Of a stretch of 64,000 bases of DNA, positions 48,040-60,500 are shown piece by piece. Location of the stretch: NCBI GenBank assembly GCA_003344405.1, contig NOWV01000253.1:1-64000 (forward strand), in the 5' to 3' direction. The notes under the pieces are model-generated. The model ran no database searches, was not told where the DNA came from, and saw only the letters and a program-made list of their open reading frames with translations. Position numbers and translations under genes: made by a program. The DNA comes from Trichoplax sp. H2. Taxonomy: Eukaryota > Placozoa > Uniplacotomia > Trichoplacea. Each line of letters begins with the position of its first letter. The stretch's first letter is position 1.

Positions 48040-50499
48040 AAACTAATTGCTTTAAATAATTTATCAGTGTTATACAGTGCGCAAATGTATAGTACTGTGG
48101 CTAAATACATTGATTGTTAGCAATTGAAAAGTAATTTTGTATGCATAATTTCCATTCAATCTCATCAACATGTTCTATGCATTGAAACCATTGCTTTATC
48201 AACTACTGTGTACTATGGGGTTCAGATACAAGTGCAGTATAATGCACCGTTAAGTTAGTTTTGCTAGTGGAAGAGCTGTATTTTCTTCGATACAGCGGAT
48301 GATTTTTGCGGGAATAATTTTGAGAATCAGTTCTAGTAGGACGATAACACTTAATGACTGTACAATATGAAGTTTGTTCTGCAATTTATTATGGTGATGG
48401 AATTTTGCTAGTTTTTTTTGATTGTCAACTGTATTTGGTTATTATTTACTGAAGATGCAGTTATAATCTTTTAATGCCGCAGTTGGTTTGTTTTATTAAA
48501 TATGCGATTAATTGCAACGATTGCAACATTTTGCCCCTAAAGTATGGACGTAGCAGTAGGATGCTTCAGATGGAAGTATTACTCGTCATCAGGATTGTTA
48601 TCCTCTTCAGTGCTGTAATTGTATTTTAATAAGCTTTCTTGCTATTGACATAGACATATACTAAATGTTGTTGTTCAAGCCAGGCACATGTCGTGATCGC
48701 TTCGAGTCTGGATACTTACCGCTAAACACTGGCAATAGTTATCGTAATATGTTCAAGTTATTTTTTCTTCGTAAAACTAAAGACTACTTTCATTTCTAAT
48801 TCATTATTATACATCACATAACAACATAGAGTACCTGTTTTTCAATTGAAATCAAAATAATGATAATAAAAAGCATGTTATTTTTTCATGCAAGCCTTCA
48901 AATGCAATGTATTCGCGGCTCTTCTTCAATCAGCACATTGGTACAGGGATCTTGATGATAAAAAGAGAAAACTGATAACAGTCCGATACCACTGCAATAT
49001 AACAATGCCAATTATTTATTACACGGGCATAAGTAGTTTATCTCTTGCAAATGCACTTTACTTCCGGTTTATAAAATCAGGGCTATATTGTACTACTTTA
49101 AAAAGAGAGAGATTATTCCAGATGTCAAGCACTGGTACAGCCGAGTAAGTAGTAGGATAGAAGCATTTCAAGAGCTATTTATCGGACTTACCAAAAGTAA
49201 ACTGTTTAGTGCAGTGGGACAGTCAAATTGATATGCCGCTGATCGACATGCTGTAGGATAAACTGCGATAAAACGACAATGTATCTTGGTGGCAATCCTT
49301 TCCTTCGCTGATATCATTCTACACAGGCATGTTTCTTTTCACCTAATTCAAACAACCACTATCACGGTCAGTCATTGTATCGGTCTACCTATTTAGGCGT
49401 TAGATTTTATTGCAATTTGTTAGACTGCTTGATGGCTATGGCCGTCGTTCTAGGCGACATAAACAGATATTGCCATCGGACTATTCAAATCAATTCCAGA
49501 TGTCCATAGCTAGACTACACTTATATTAACTAAAGTTTGTACTGCATAGGCCTCATGCTATATACGATACAATGGAGTACTCTATGTCAATACGAGTAGT
49601 CTGCTATTCTGCTGGTCAATATGGAATTACAATTCATCGATAATCGCTCGTCACTGTACGATATTAACATGGCAGACAGTATCGCCCTACCGAGCACTAA
49701 AATCTCTAAACTGTCACAAGCAATTTCTTGAAATACCTCCAGAATTTAGTGCCAATTTTGATTGATTTATACCGTTTCCACCTATTACAAATCAACTGAT
49801 TTGTTTATACTATCAAAATTAGATTAAATTAGCATCAAAGACATGAAAATAAGATCAAGATCGGATTGCTAAGGATAGAAATTTATCTGCTATCGCATAC
49901 CGATAAATTATTTCTAGCGCATATTTCGTTATCATGCTATCGTCTTGGCTGTGAAAACGAGAAACTTTGATACGATATAAAACTATTCTAAACTACAGTA
50001 CTGGACCCATAGTGGATGAATCTGGCCAATTTTGCCGCCCTTCTTCCTGCTGCTGAAATCTCTCTAGTCTATATCGCTAGAAATGCGACGTTCGCCATTT
50101 CTTATCACACGCAACAAGAGTGTGGGACGCCCAGTATTGCCACTATACGGTTATCAATGAAGATAGGCTGTGATCGAACCAAGTAGGACGCTGCTCAAGG
50201 CTAACATGCAATTTGTCCGTGTGGAAAATTGAGAAATTTTGCTATCTTGAGTAAAGTTATTTACTTGCATTTAGGTGCAGTTCGTGGTAGCAAATAAATA
50301 GAGTTATACCAATGTATTTACTCCCAATAAGGCGATATAATTATACAGTCATCATCAAAGTTGATGAATATCATTCAAATTTATCAAGCAAATTCAATCA
50401 TCGACGATAAGTTTAATTTAGTTTTCAGCTTTTGCAAACCATAATCCTACAATTCGTAGTAATTCTGAATTTGAATAAATTGTACGGGTAAATGAAGTA
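48040..50499. other. Gene-poor region downstream of the DM-domain gene
   Basis: No supported gene. The 86-codon frame at 48888-49148 has no splice context or recognisable motif. AT content remains high, with no obvious tandem structure before about 50500. Confidence 0.55.
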
Positions 50500-51550
50500 G
50501 TGAAAGATTTGATTTCAATGGTGCTTAGATTCAGCCCTTTAAAAAATGATATTAATGGAATATAGCCGGATAACGTCATGACGGCTTTGATTTTGATGAT
50601 GTTTAGTTTCATCTCTTTGAAAAAATCATATCATTCCGTCATTTTTTAACCTATTCTAGTCAGATAGTTCATTGAATACTTTGACTGCAAGGATGCTAAG
50701 TTGCAACCCTATTAGAAAAATTACATAATCCTTTTCAGTTACCATACTTCTTAATGTAATACTTGTATAGTCCGATAACGTAATGAATGCTTACTTTTAG
50801 TCCCTTGAAGAAATCATAACATTCCTTCATTTACTAATCGAATAGAGTAGGATATAGAAGTCAATGCTTTGATTTCAATGGTGCTTATTTTTAGCTCTTC
50901 GGAAAATCACATAATCCCCTTCATTGACTCTAATTCTTATTGCAATGCCGTTGGATAACGCAATAAATGCTTAATTTACCGTCATTCTTAGCCGATGAGA
51001 ATTATGGTCAGATAACGTATTGAATACTTTCAACCATGCTAAGCTGCAGCCAATATGGAAAATTATAGTACATAATTCCTTTCACTTACTATAATTCTTA
51101 AATGTAAATATAGTCGAATAGCGCAATAAATCATTTTGATTGTAATGATGCTTATTTTCAGGCCTTTATAAAAATCGTATCATTCCTTCATTGGCCATTA
51201 TCCTTCATGGAATATGGCAGGATAGCATAATGATCAGTGGATCCTTTAATTTCAATAATATTTATTTCAGCTCTTTGAAAAACCACATAATCCCTTTCAT
51301 TTATTGTAATTTTTAATGTAATAGTGTAGGATAACGCAATAAATGCTTAGATTTCAATGGTGCTCAGTTTCAGCCTTTTGAAAAAAATCATATTATTTTT
51401 TCTATTTACTATAATTGTTAATCTGGAATGATCAAATACTGTAATAAGTATGTTAGCTTCAATTATTGCTCACTTTTAGCCCTGTGAAAATCATATTATC
51501 CCTTCTATTGACCATAATTTTAGTTTAAAGAGTCAGACAGAGCGAACAAG
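50500..51550 (+). repeat. Degenerate tandem repeat, ~80-110 bp period
   Basis: About ten imperfect direct copies share the order: GATTTCAATGGTGCTTA, CAGC(C/T)CTTTGAAAAAATCA, CATA(A/T)TCCCTTCATT, ACTATAATTCTTAATG, and TAGTCGGATAACGCAATAAATGCTT. The CAGCCCTTTGAAAA segment recurs at about 50534, 50612, 50706, 50802, 50893, 51050, 51160, 51272, 51372 and 51478. Units differ by substitutions and small indels, so the array is old. No coding potential. Confidence 0.8.
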
Positions 51551-52754
51551 GCTTTCCTTTAAAATTACGCTAATCCCTCACTTGTAAGCTTCGGCTCTTA
51601 GAAAACTTACCTACCCAGTAATGTGCTTATTGACTGCCATTCCTAATCGAATGGGGTTAGATAGCACAACGAATCAATTTCATATAGATTTACCTTCTCT
51701 TGGACTAAATTGGAGAGTAGAGTAGAAATAGCCTCTTGCTGATAAATATGGTGATATGCGACTGCATAGTCAGTAGGATTACTTTACTACTGGACTGACG
51801 TAAATCCATGTGCTCATAGCAGACAGATAATATCATACATCTTGGCATTTCGTTCTGCGATACAACTACGACATTTCTATAATCCATTTGAATCAAGAAA
51901 CAATAATCATTGGTATACCAATAAAACTACCACGATGAACAATCCAAGATACTCGATGATGTATGTGCACCGTGAAAGCAGCAGCAATAACCCGCTTCAA
52001 GGTAGGACCACGGTAAGCATGGAAAGCTAGAATTTTTTCTTGGTCGATGGTTCGATTGAATAGAGTGCAGTCGTAGATAGCTAGCATCGAAGTCTACTAC
52101 GGAATAGAAATATCACCGATTCAATGATGAATTACATATCATATCGCCTGTCATTAATGGGGTTGAGTTTTATTATGTCGATGCAAATAATTTGGAATCT
52201 GTATTAACTTGAGAAAACTCAACCACTTTTAGCTCGTCCAGCCTTAATTTTGACACGTGCTTTCCTTTTATCGATTCAGAGCAAGGCTGATTAGTTCCAA
52301 CATAGACTAAAAATACCGGTGTTTTAGTAGCTCATGGTTGCGATAAAAAGGAAAAAAATTTTGTAAATTATTGTTGTGCCTATGGCATAGATAAATATTA
52401 ATTATTTCATTCTAAGCTAGGCCTATTTTCTACACATATTTGTTTAAATAAAGGAAGTTGTTGTAGTCGTGAAAATAATATCGTTAGCTATAATCAACAA
52501 ATACTACTAGTAACAGTATTGACCGTACCTTATTCATTAATAACGTGCATAGCACTATATAGATCTGTCGCAACTATTTGTTGTTGAGCAAACATACCAT
52601 CATCCGGCCCTTGTATATTTTACCTAAATTAGACCCCGTGGATATCGACTGGTTAAGCTATCGATTGCAAGATAGCAAGCATAGCGAATGAGATGATGAC
52701 CTATGCGTATATTTGCATCAATGCTAGTTGCTATTTTGACATGTTAATTCGAAG
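51551..52754. other. Region between repeat and pseudogene
   Basis: No gene supported. Short overlapping frames on both strands at 51705-52087 are mutual shadows without motifs. A plus-strand frame at about 52563-52730 contains a PLYILPKL segment reminiscent of the middle of exon 2 in paralogue E (PLYVRNFKVP). It could be the eroded front of the pseudogene that follows. Confidence 0.45.
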
Positions 52755-53802
52755 TTATCAGACCAGTTTGTATGGGAGATTGTAGGGAGTTGGCATACGT
52801 TAGATTCCTATCCTTGCCAAATCTTAGGTAAAGTAAAATGGGATTTATACACGTATATACCTCATGCTTTATAGTGAAAGAGATGACTTAAATTGAAAGA
52901 TTCAAATAAAGAAGCGCTCGGTATGAAATGATGGAAAAACTTTCACCCTGACATTCTTCATGGTAACTTGGATAACTGAACAAAATATGCATTGCTATTC
53001 TTTGTTGAAAATCAATATTTTTTAAATTGAAAAATTTTATTACTGTATTAGTATTATACTATTGTACTTTGTAGGAAAATAATTTTCACTGAGATTAGTA
53101 AGAGTGCAATCATTCAATAAACAGAGTAGAATCTTTTTATTAAAATTAGAAATGGCATGATCATTGACCTAAGAAATTATAAAATATTTTACCTTATATT
53201 ATAATCTTGAATGATTAGGAAAGAGATCGCAGTAAATATTCATAACAGCTTTTTTAAGCGATAAGTCGGTGTTTATAGTCGGTATGATTGGGATTAATAT
53301 CGTGGTTATTGAGTCTAATTTGCAATGGAATAGTACTATGAAAGAAATACTTTTTCGATTTTCATTAATGATAATTTCGATTTCGTTGTATCACAATTTA
53401 ATAATAATATAAGCATTCTATAGAAAAATCGTCCAGAAATAAAGTTATTCGGTGAAATACATAATAATACGTTTATAAATCATAATCAATTAGAATGCTT
53501 ATTGCTAAGATTAGTGCATGCCGTACATCGCTGAATTTCGAAAGTAGCACGAAATTATACATGTACAATTTTTTATGATATTGTTACTGTAGATTTATTG
53601 CTTTGATATTCTATATTAACTATAAGATTCATTGTGTAATACTAATACATAAATTCTTAAAATTGTTCTAGATGGCGGTTACTAACATTTATCTGCCTTA
53701 GTGACAAGCAACATTGCAGCCTACATTAGATGGTCGTCATCAAAATCTCGTTGCGAAGTAAAAACCATATCTACTCCACGGCTATTACGCATACTCAATT
53801 AA
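52755..53802 (+). pseudogene. Degraded sixth C16orf89-like copy
   Basis: Two exon remnants are recognisable. At 52755-52827 the frame LSDQFVWEIVGSW...CQILG matches the end of exon 2 of paralogue E (SNQCLWEIVGSW...CNLSG), and stops at a GT donor in the family's phase 1. At 53672-53802, after a TTCTAG acceptor in the right phase, the frame reads DGGY*HLSALVTSNIAAYIRW. This is exon 5 of the family (DGCHQHISS...VAHLRW) with the Cys changed to Gly and an in-frame TAA. No transmembrane helix or tail follows; the frame stops at 53802. Exons 3 and 4 are not recognisable. It lies on the far side of the DM-domain gene, so the cluster once extended beyond that gene. Confidence 0.75.
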
Positions 53803-54547
53803 TTAAAGAGCCCAGAATGGAGTGGTTACTATCCTATAAAACCTACTGAAGATCAATAATATTGTTGTTGTGAAAAGTTATTTTCGATCTGATATACTAA
53901 ATTTACTCACGTATTGATAATGCTATGTTGTATTTTAATGTTTAAATTATCTAAAGCTGAATATATATATATGTAAATTCGGGTACTAGATACCAATACT
54001 GTATTAGGTGTAAAGAGGAATATTAAATTATGGTGTAGTCATAATTTGATTTATTCTTTCTATATAAATGACGGAGTATCAAGAATATGCTACGTTCTTA
54101 CAGTATATTATAACATTGCAATATCTGATGTGCCATGATAAGAAAAATAGTTAGTCATTAATGTAATTCTTTACACAGGAAATTTTTATTCACAGGTATA
54201 AACTTTTACACCGTAGTCAATGAATGAATAGTAGTAGTAGTAGTGTGATTTTGTTGCCGCAAGGATTGTACACCATCGTTACTTCAAAGGTTCACTACGA
54301 GTAGTGTTGTCTAAATATGTACCAAATATATATGGCATATAGATAAACAACAGGGCATAAACTTCATCAAATTGCCCTAATAGCAACCTCAAACAACAAT
54401 CAATATACATAAAAAGTTAAGCTTTACACCCGATGCTACATATACAAATATACTTTAACATCGCGAGTTGACGAAAATTGCACTTAGTAATATACGTAAT
54501 CGAAGAGCATCATCCTATAATGTGCTCAACTTATTCTTAATACTGAA
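53803..54547. other. Intergenic region before the ATM 3' end
   Basis: AT-rich and non-coding, containing a short (AGT)n run at about 54230-54246. It holds the 3' UTR of ATM (minus strand). No canonical poly(A) hexamer was noticed immediately after the ATM stop. Confidence 0.55.
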
Positions 54548-57500
54548 CTAAACCCACGCTTGCCAACCGTGAAATAATTTTGATAAATTTTTAGGTTCTC
54601 TCGCTTCATGAATTAGATGATTAACTTGCCCGCTAATACTTAATACGATACCATTTTCTGTACCGTTTAATTTTTGTCTAACGCGTAAAAGTGCTCGTTC
54701 AGCCATTTTATTTCCAGAAGATTTATCTTGGGTAGTTTTATCTCCACGTTTATAATAATCAAGTAATTCTTCATCACCAGAAGGCGTGCCAGACGAATCT
54801 TCATTGCCAGTGTTCTCCGTCGATCCATGATCTTTGCTACGCCGGCGTTGTAGCGCAATTGCTTTCAATGGACTAATATTCCAAGCGTATAGAGGATCAT
54901 ATAGCAAAACTTCTAAAATAGTTAGTAAGGAATCTTGGGAATGACGCATAACTGCCATTGTCTTTTCACAGCATCGACGAAATACACCTTCAACTCCAGT
55001 TATACCCATACCATCTACTATATCTCGAGTTAAACGAAATGGGACAGTCTCCGGTGTAGGTAGTACACGTCCTTGCTCGAATGCAATACCAAAATCAATG
55101 TGAATTAACTCTGCTGTAGTTCGGTCGACCAGGATATTTTGTACATGGCGATCACCAAGCCCGACAACGTAACCAACAATTGAAGATGCTGCTACACTTC
55201 TTGTATAGGCTAAACGCCTTTCAAACCATTCAACAGGATTTAAAAAGTTTTCGAAAAAGAAGTGACGAAATACCGGATGAAAATGATCGGTAATTTCATG
55301 ATAAGAATGAAGTTTATTTGTTGAATTTACAAGCTTTCTCTTACAATCCATCGAAGCCCAATCCTTTGGGTTATAACGCTTATGTGCACCATGAAGTTTA
55401 ATATCAGATCCACCTAACAAATATTGACCTATAGGTTGAGTATTTTCACACCATTCAACGATACCAGAACGTTGAGATAATGGAATTACCTACAGTATTA
55501 AAAATTTTTTAAATTACTTTCCATATTTTATGAATGTACTACGAGCGTATTACGCCCATAAAGGAAAACAATAAAAATTGGCATCATTTGAATTTATGTG
55601 AGAAATATAAGAAAGGTTATTCGAAATATTTTTTCAACGATATGTGCACTAATAACGTACAATTCCTACTCTATTTCATTTTTGTGAACATCTTAAATTC
55701 ATTACTATGACCCTATGAGCCATAATGCTGTTATCAACTACTGGCATGTCAAAATTAGCATGGTGACTAAGATGTGGTTTTTAAATATTGTGCTCTAATG
55801 ACTGTAGTTGCAATTAGATTAATTACATCAAATGAACTAAAATGTACTGGTTAAAATATTAGTGCAACTAAGTTCAACGGCAAGAGTACTACTGTACTCT
55901 GATATAGAATAGATAGCAATATTGCGATAATCTAATGCATTTAACTTACTTTATACGTTCTTATTCGGAGCTTACGCTTCGACGCTTCGACGTCACTTGA
56001 TAGTAAGATATTAACTAAACAAAACACTTGCTGCATAACAGCATCCTGTCGTAAATCATCTTTGCCTTTGACTAATTGTTGTCTTGTTACTCCATCTGTA
56101 CCAATACAACTTATTATCTTTGGTAAGTTAATGCCACCAACCAGGCGAAAATGGCTCTCAATTTGTTCAATGTAAATGACATTTTCATATTCACATGTAG
56201 GGTCAATTTTGATATCACAGGTTAACATTGGCGCTTGGTGACTAGCATTAATTTTAAGTAATGCTAAATCAGATGGAATTGGAACTGATGTCCGCATATA
56301 CCTATATTGATGAGGTACTTCAGAATATGCTAGTTCAATGTATGCGTTGCAAAGTCCTTCTAACGTATCAATTAAGTTTCCAATTTTACTAAAACTCAAT
56401 CTAGCAATCATATTCCTAGCAGCATCGGTCAGTTTTTGATCAACTAGTAAGCTATCGCGTTTATTAGTATTTGACCGTGCTTTAAGACTTTCGCTTGAAT
56501 TTTTACTCAAGCTGTCGCCTATATAAGTAAAATCTTTTTTTGCGTTGCTTAGTGCTAATATCACTGGTAAAGTATGAAACGGGTGTTCTTGCGCAGTGCG
56601 AAAGATAATTTGATTAAGGCTATCAGTAAATAGTTTTTCTGCCGTAGAACTACCCATTCTAGCTGCTAGTTGATACATTAATGGAAGAAATTTCTTCGAT
56701 TGTATTTTTAGTTGTTCTTGACCAATAATTTCGTTGATATTGTGGTACTGCCAGTTTTCAAACCATAATGAGCATAAGCGAAATACACGCACATCATGAT
56801 CGTCACCAAATTGTAAGCAATGAATGTAATTAGTAATTGCAAGTTTTAGAAATTTGATTTTGTCATCAAGCAATTGCTTCTCTTCCGATTCGTCAATTCT
56901 ACTTTGTATTTCTAACAATTTCTTATATCGTCTAGCATTATCTTGTGTATTAACGCTCTTTGTGCCTTTTAGTAATTCTAAATCAGATTTGGATTGGCGA
57001 ATCAAGTGCTTTTTTTCTTCAAATTCATTTGATTTTAAATAAGTTACAATTTTTTGATATTGTGCATCAGCATAACAACCTAGCGATAAAAATGCATCAA
57101 TAGAAATACTTTGCATTTCTTCGATACTATTTTGTAATAGCTGTATTGATTTACTTAAGTAATTTTCAATAATATTGTTTGGATTTTCGGAATAACTGTC
57201 TCCCAGCCATTTGCCGTACAGACCTAATGCACGACAATACAATGCTTTAACATTGTTGTCATTATAACCATTTGATTTCTGTTGCCGTTCTATATCACTA
57301 ATTAAACTCTGCATAATGCATTTACAAACATCTTGTTCACCTTTAGCCCAAAATAACTGTGATTCTTCCAATTGGCAATGCCAATTACTGCAGATATCTA
57401 CTTTATCTTGGTTGTACTTAATGAGTAATTGCTTCCAACGAAATAAGACATTTTCTGCTAACTGATATCGACCAGCTTGTCGCGCCAACTTTGCATACAT

Positions 57501-60500
57501 TTGTAGGTGTTTGGTTAGAGCGTTTAATATTGGCGCTACTTCTACTTTATATTGAGGATTACTGATATCGTATTGTGGATAGTTAGATGCAAGTATTAAA
57601 TTTAGCGAAGTACAACGAAGTGTAATGATTGGCTCTATTAAACTGAAGTCGCTTTTAAGGTTATGAGTCGATAATCTTTGATCCCATTCCTTAAACAAAT
57701 CAGCTAAGTCTAATCCGTCAAATATGTAACGGCCAAATTCTTCCAACTCTAGTAGCTGTTGTAATTTCATCATTGAATCATACATTCGAGTAATACTTTC
57801 TAAACTGTTTTCACTAATTTCCTTCATAATACCTGATCTTGATTTCTTTATTAAAGTGGTTAATGTTAATTCATCTTTATCATCAATAGCACGGATAGAC
57901 TTATACAAGTTACAGTGGAAACCGTCGGTTGGAATTAATTTTTGTGTATCTAATGAAATTTCAGTCCAACAAGTTGAACGCCAAGCATTTTCATATAGAT
58001 ATTCAGAAACTTCTGAAGATTTATCCGGGTACCTAGTTAATAATGTAGTCAAGCACATTTCCATGGAATGGTATAGCCCTGCGTTTCTCATAGAATCAAT
58101 TAATGTTAAGTCATGTAATTCATTCGATGGCCTTGCTGCTGAAGGATATTTAATCGCATATTGTGATTGAATATCGTATACACTTAATGCTTGATTCCAC
58201 TTGTCTTCATGTCGATACATTTCTACTCTACCAGCTAACGATGCTAGATGTTGTGATTCAATGCCGTAAACATAATCGGGCTCACCAATATTGCTATAGG
58301 CTTTCGTAAGTAAAGAATGATAATTTGTTTCATCCAATTCTTCATCCTCATCCCTATTGGTAAAATCGATTAGTTGAGCTAGAAATTTTATAATTTATCT
58401 CAGTAAACCATTCTTGACTGTTGCTATTATGTACAAAGCTAGTAATGATTGACAGACGTACAACATACTATAACAGTATATTATAGTATATCACTTACAA
58501 TTCTTGACGATAATTGTGCCATATTTCAATGTATAAAAGAGAAGTATAATAAGCATCGCAACTTTGTGCGACACGAGCTAAATCGAGAAAATTTAAATCT
58601 AACCAAAAGTTATTTCCCCATGGAGTTTTCGATCTAAAGTAGCAGCAAAATAAGACATTAGTTTCTAGGCTTAAACTTGGTTAGATAACCAGTGTTGCGA
58701 ACAATGCACAAAGCTTTGAATCATCATGAAAAGAGTATATTGAAACAGCGATTACAATATGTTCTTACCCAGGTTTTTCTTGCGTTCGTAGGTAATTGAT
58801 CATATCTAAGATTGCTTTGTAGGATTCCTTGTTAGAATTACTCACTACTTTTGTACTATCACTCTGTGAATTTTTGACGACATTATAGTCGTTACTAACA
58901 CCTTTTACATTAGCTTTAGATAAAAATGTTTGCAAGGAATGTGAGAAAATAGCTCGTGCGTCATGACCAAAGGATGAAACAATATCTTTAACTAAATATG
59001 GAAAGCTAAATTCAGCAAATTCTGCCTATTTACAAAATAAAATTAAGAACGAAGGGGAGAGCATAAGGATAACACACTTGCGATATATTGGAGGAGATAT
59101 ATGTTAGCACTCACTTCGAGAGCATAAAGGGAACCCAAACGTTGTAAGATAGCATCTTGAGCACAACTTGCTAGCTCACTTGTCAACTGTACAATCCATT
59201 CAGAATGAGGGATGGACAGTTTAGAGTCAAAAAAACGACGAACAACCCGATTCAGAGCACTTAATTGATAGTCACTATTAGGGCTATCTATTGAAGTACT
59301 TGGTGCAAGCTAGGTATCACAAGCAAGAAAGGAATTAAGAGTGCATCAATAACTGTCATTGCTCTAGTTCATCATTATTTTAATACAGCCAATTGTAAAT
59401 ATGCCACTACGTGTAATCTTTACTAATTACTAGCTGATATCCTGCAGTATATGCCGCTAAATACTCCAAGCTGCTATTACATACCATATCAGTAAACGGC
59501 GTTAAATACAAATTTAACCCGTAATGATGAAGCCGACTAGATACAAGAAGCTCTTTACATTTTGGTAAGGATAAAATTGATTTCAAACATTTCGATGCCG
59601 CTTGGACGATCTTAACACTAACGTAAATAAATTGTTTAGTATAAATATGTTGATAGACAGTATTCGAAAAAATCAATGTAATTTCACGTACTCATGATTT
59701 ATAAGAAAATTGGATAAGTAATTTAATAACATAACAGTTCGCTTTTCTTCATCGTGAGATGAATTAACTTCCAGTTCATAAGACTCTATTTCGAAAACAG
59801 ATATCGAGATGATGATATCTACATCCTTTCAAATTTTTTTAGAAGTATATCAGAAGCATTGATATGATCTAATTTCAGTAACTTACTTTTACATGAATTT
59901 AAGGCAACAGGATTTAAGCTGACTGCACCTAACTCTCCCAAACATCGACTAGCCTCTTCCTGGATCTGACAGCTAATGTCAGATACATTGGTCGAGAAGA
60001 GATTTGTCATTTCTGAACTTCGATTAAGTTGTAGTAGCTTGTGAATTACTTTGGCTAACAGTTGATCTGTTATTAAAGAAGTCAGTCATGATATGGTACG
60101 ATTAAGAAATAATGTAACATAATCTGTACATCATTATCCATTGATTTAACAATACGAGCGCATTTAGTATAATATGCATTCAGATTAAATTAACTTGAAA
60201 AGATATTAAGGAAGCAAATCAACTTATCTGACCGTATTCAGGACTGTCTAACTTGACAAAATCGTTCCTGGATCTTTCTAATAATTTCTTAATAAAGCGA
60301 ATTCCATCAAGTCGATATGCAGAGGAGGTATAACTGCTGCCGTCCGCTAAAGATTCAAGTTCCTTACAGTAAAAGATCACCAATAACTTTAATAACTCCG
60401 CTCCATTTAAAATATGGTGATAATTACGTATTACATAATTACAGGAAACTCTGGAAGATAACTTAATCGGGTAATACCTACCTGTAATAATGATACAGAT

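Noticed and set aside
56854-58170. Plus-strand frames of 62 and 104 codons
   Set aside because: Antisense shadows of the large ATM exon.
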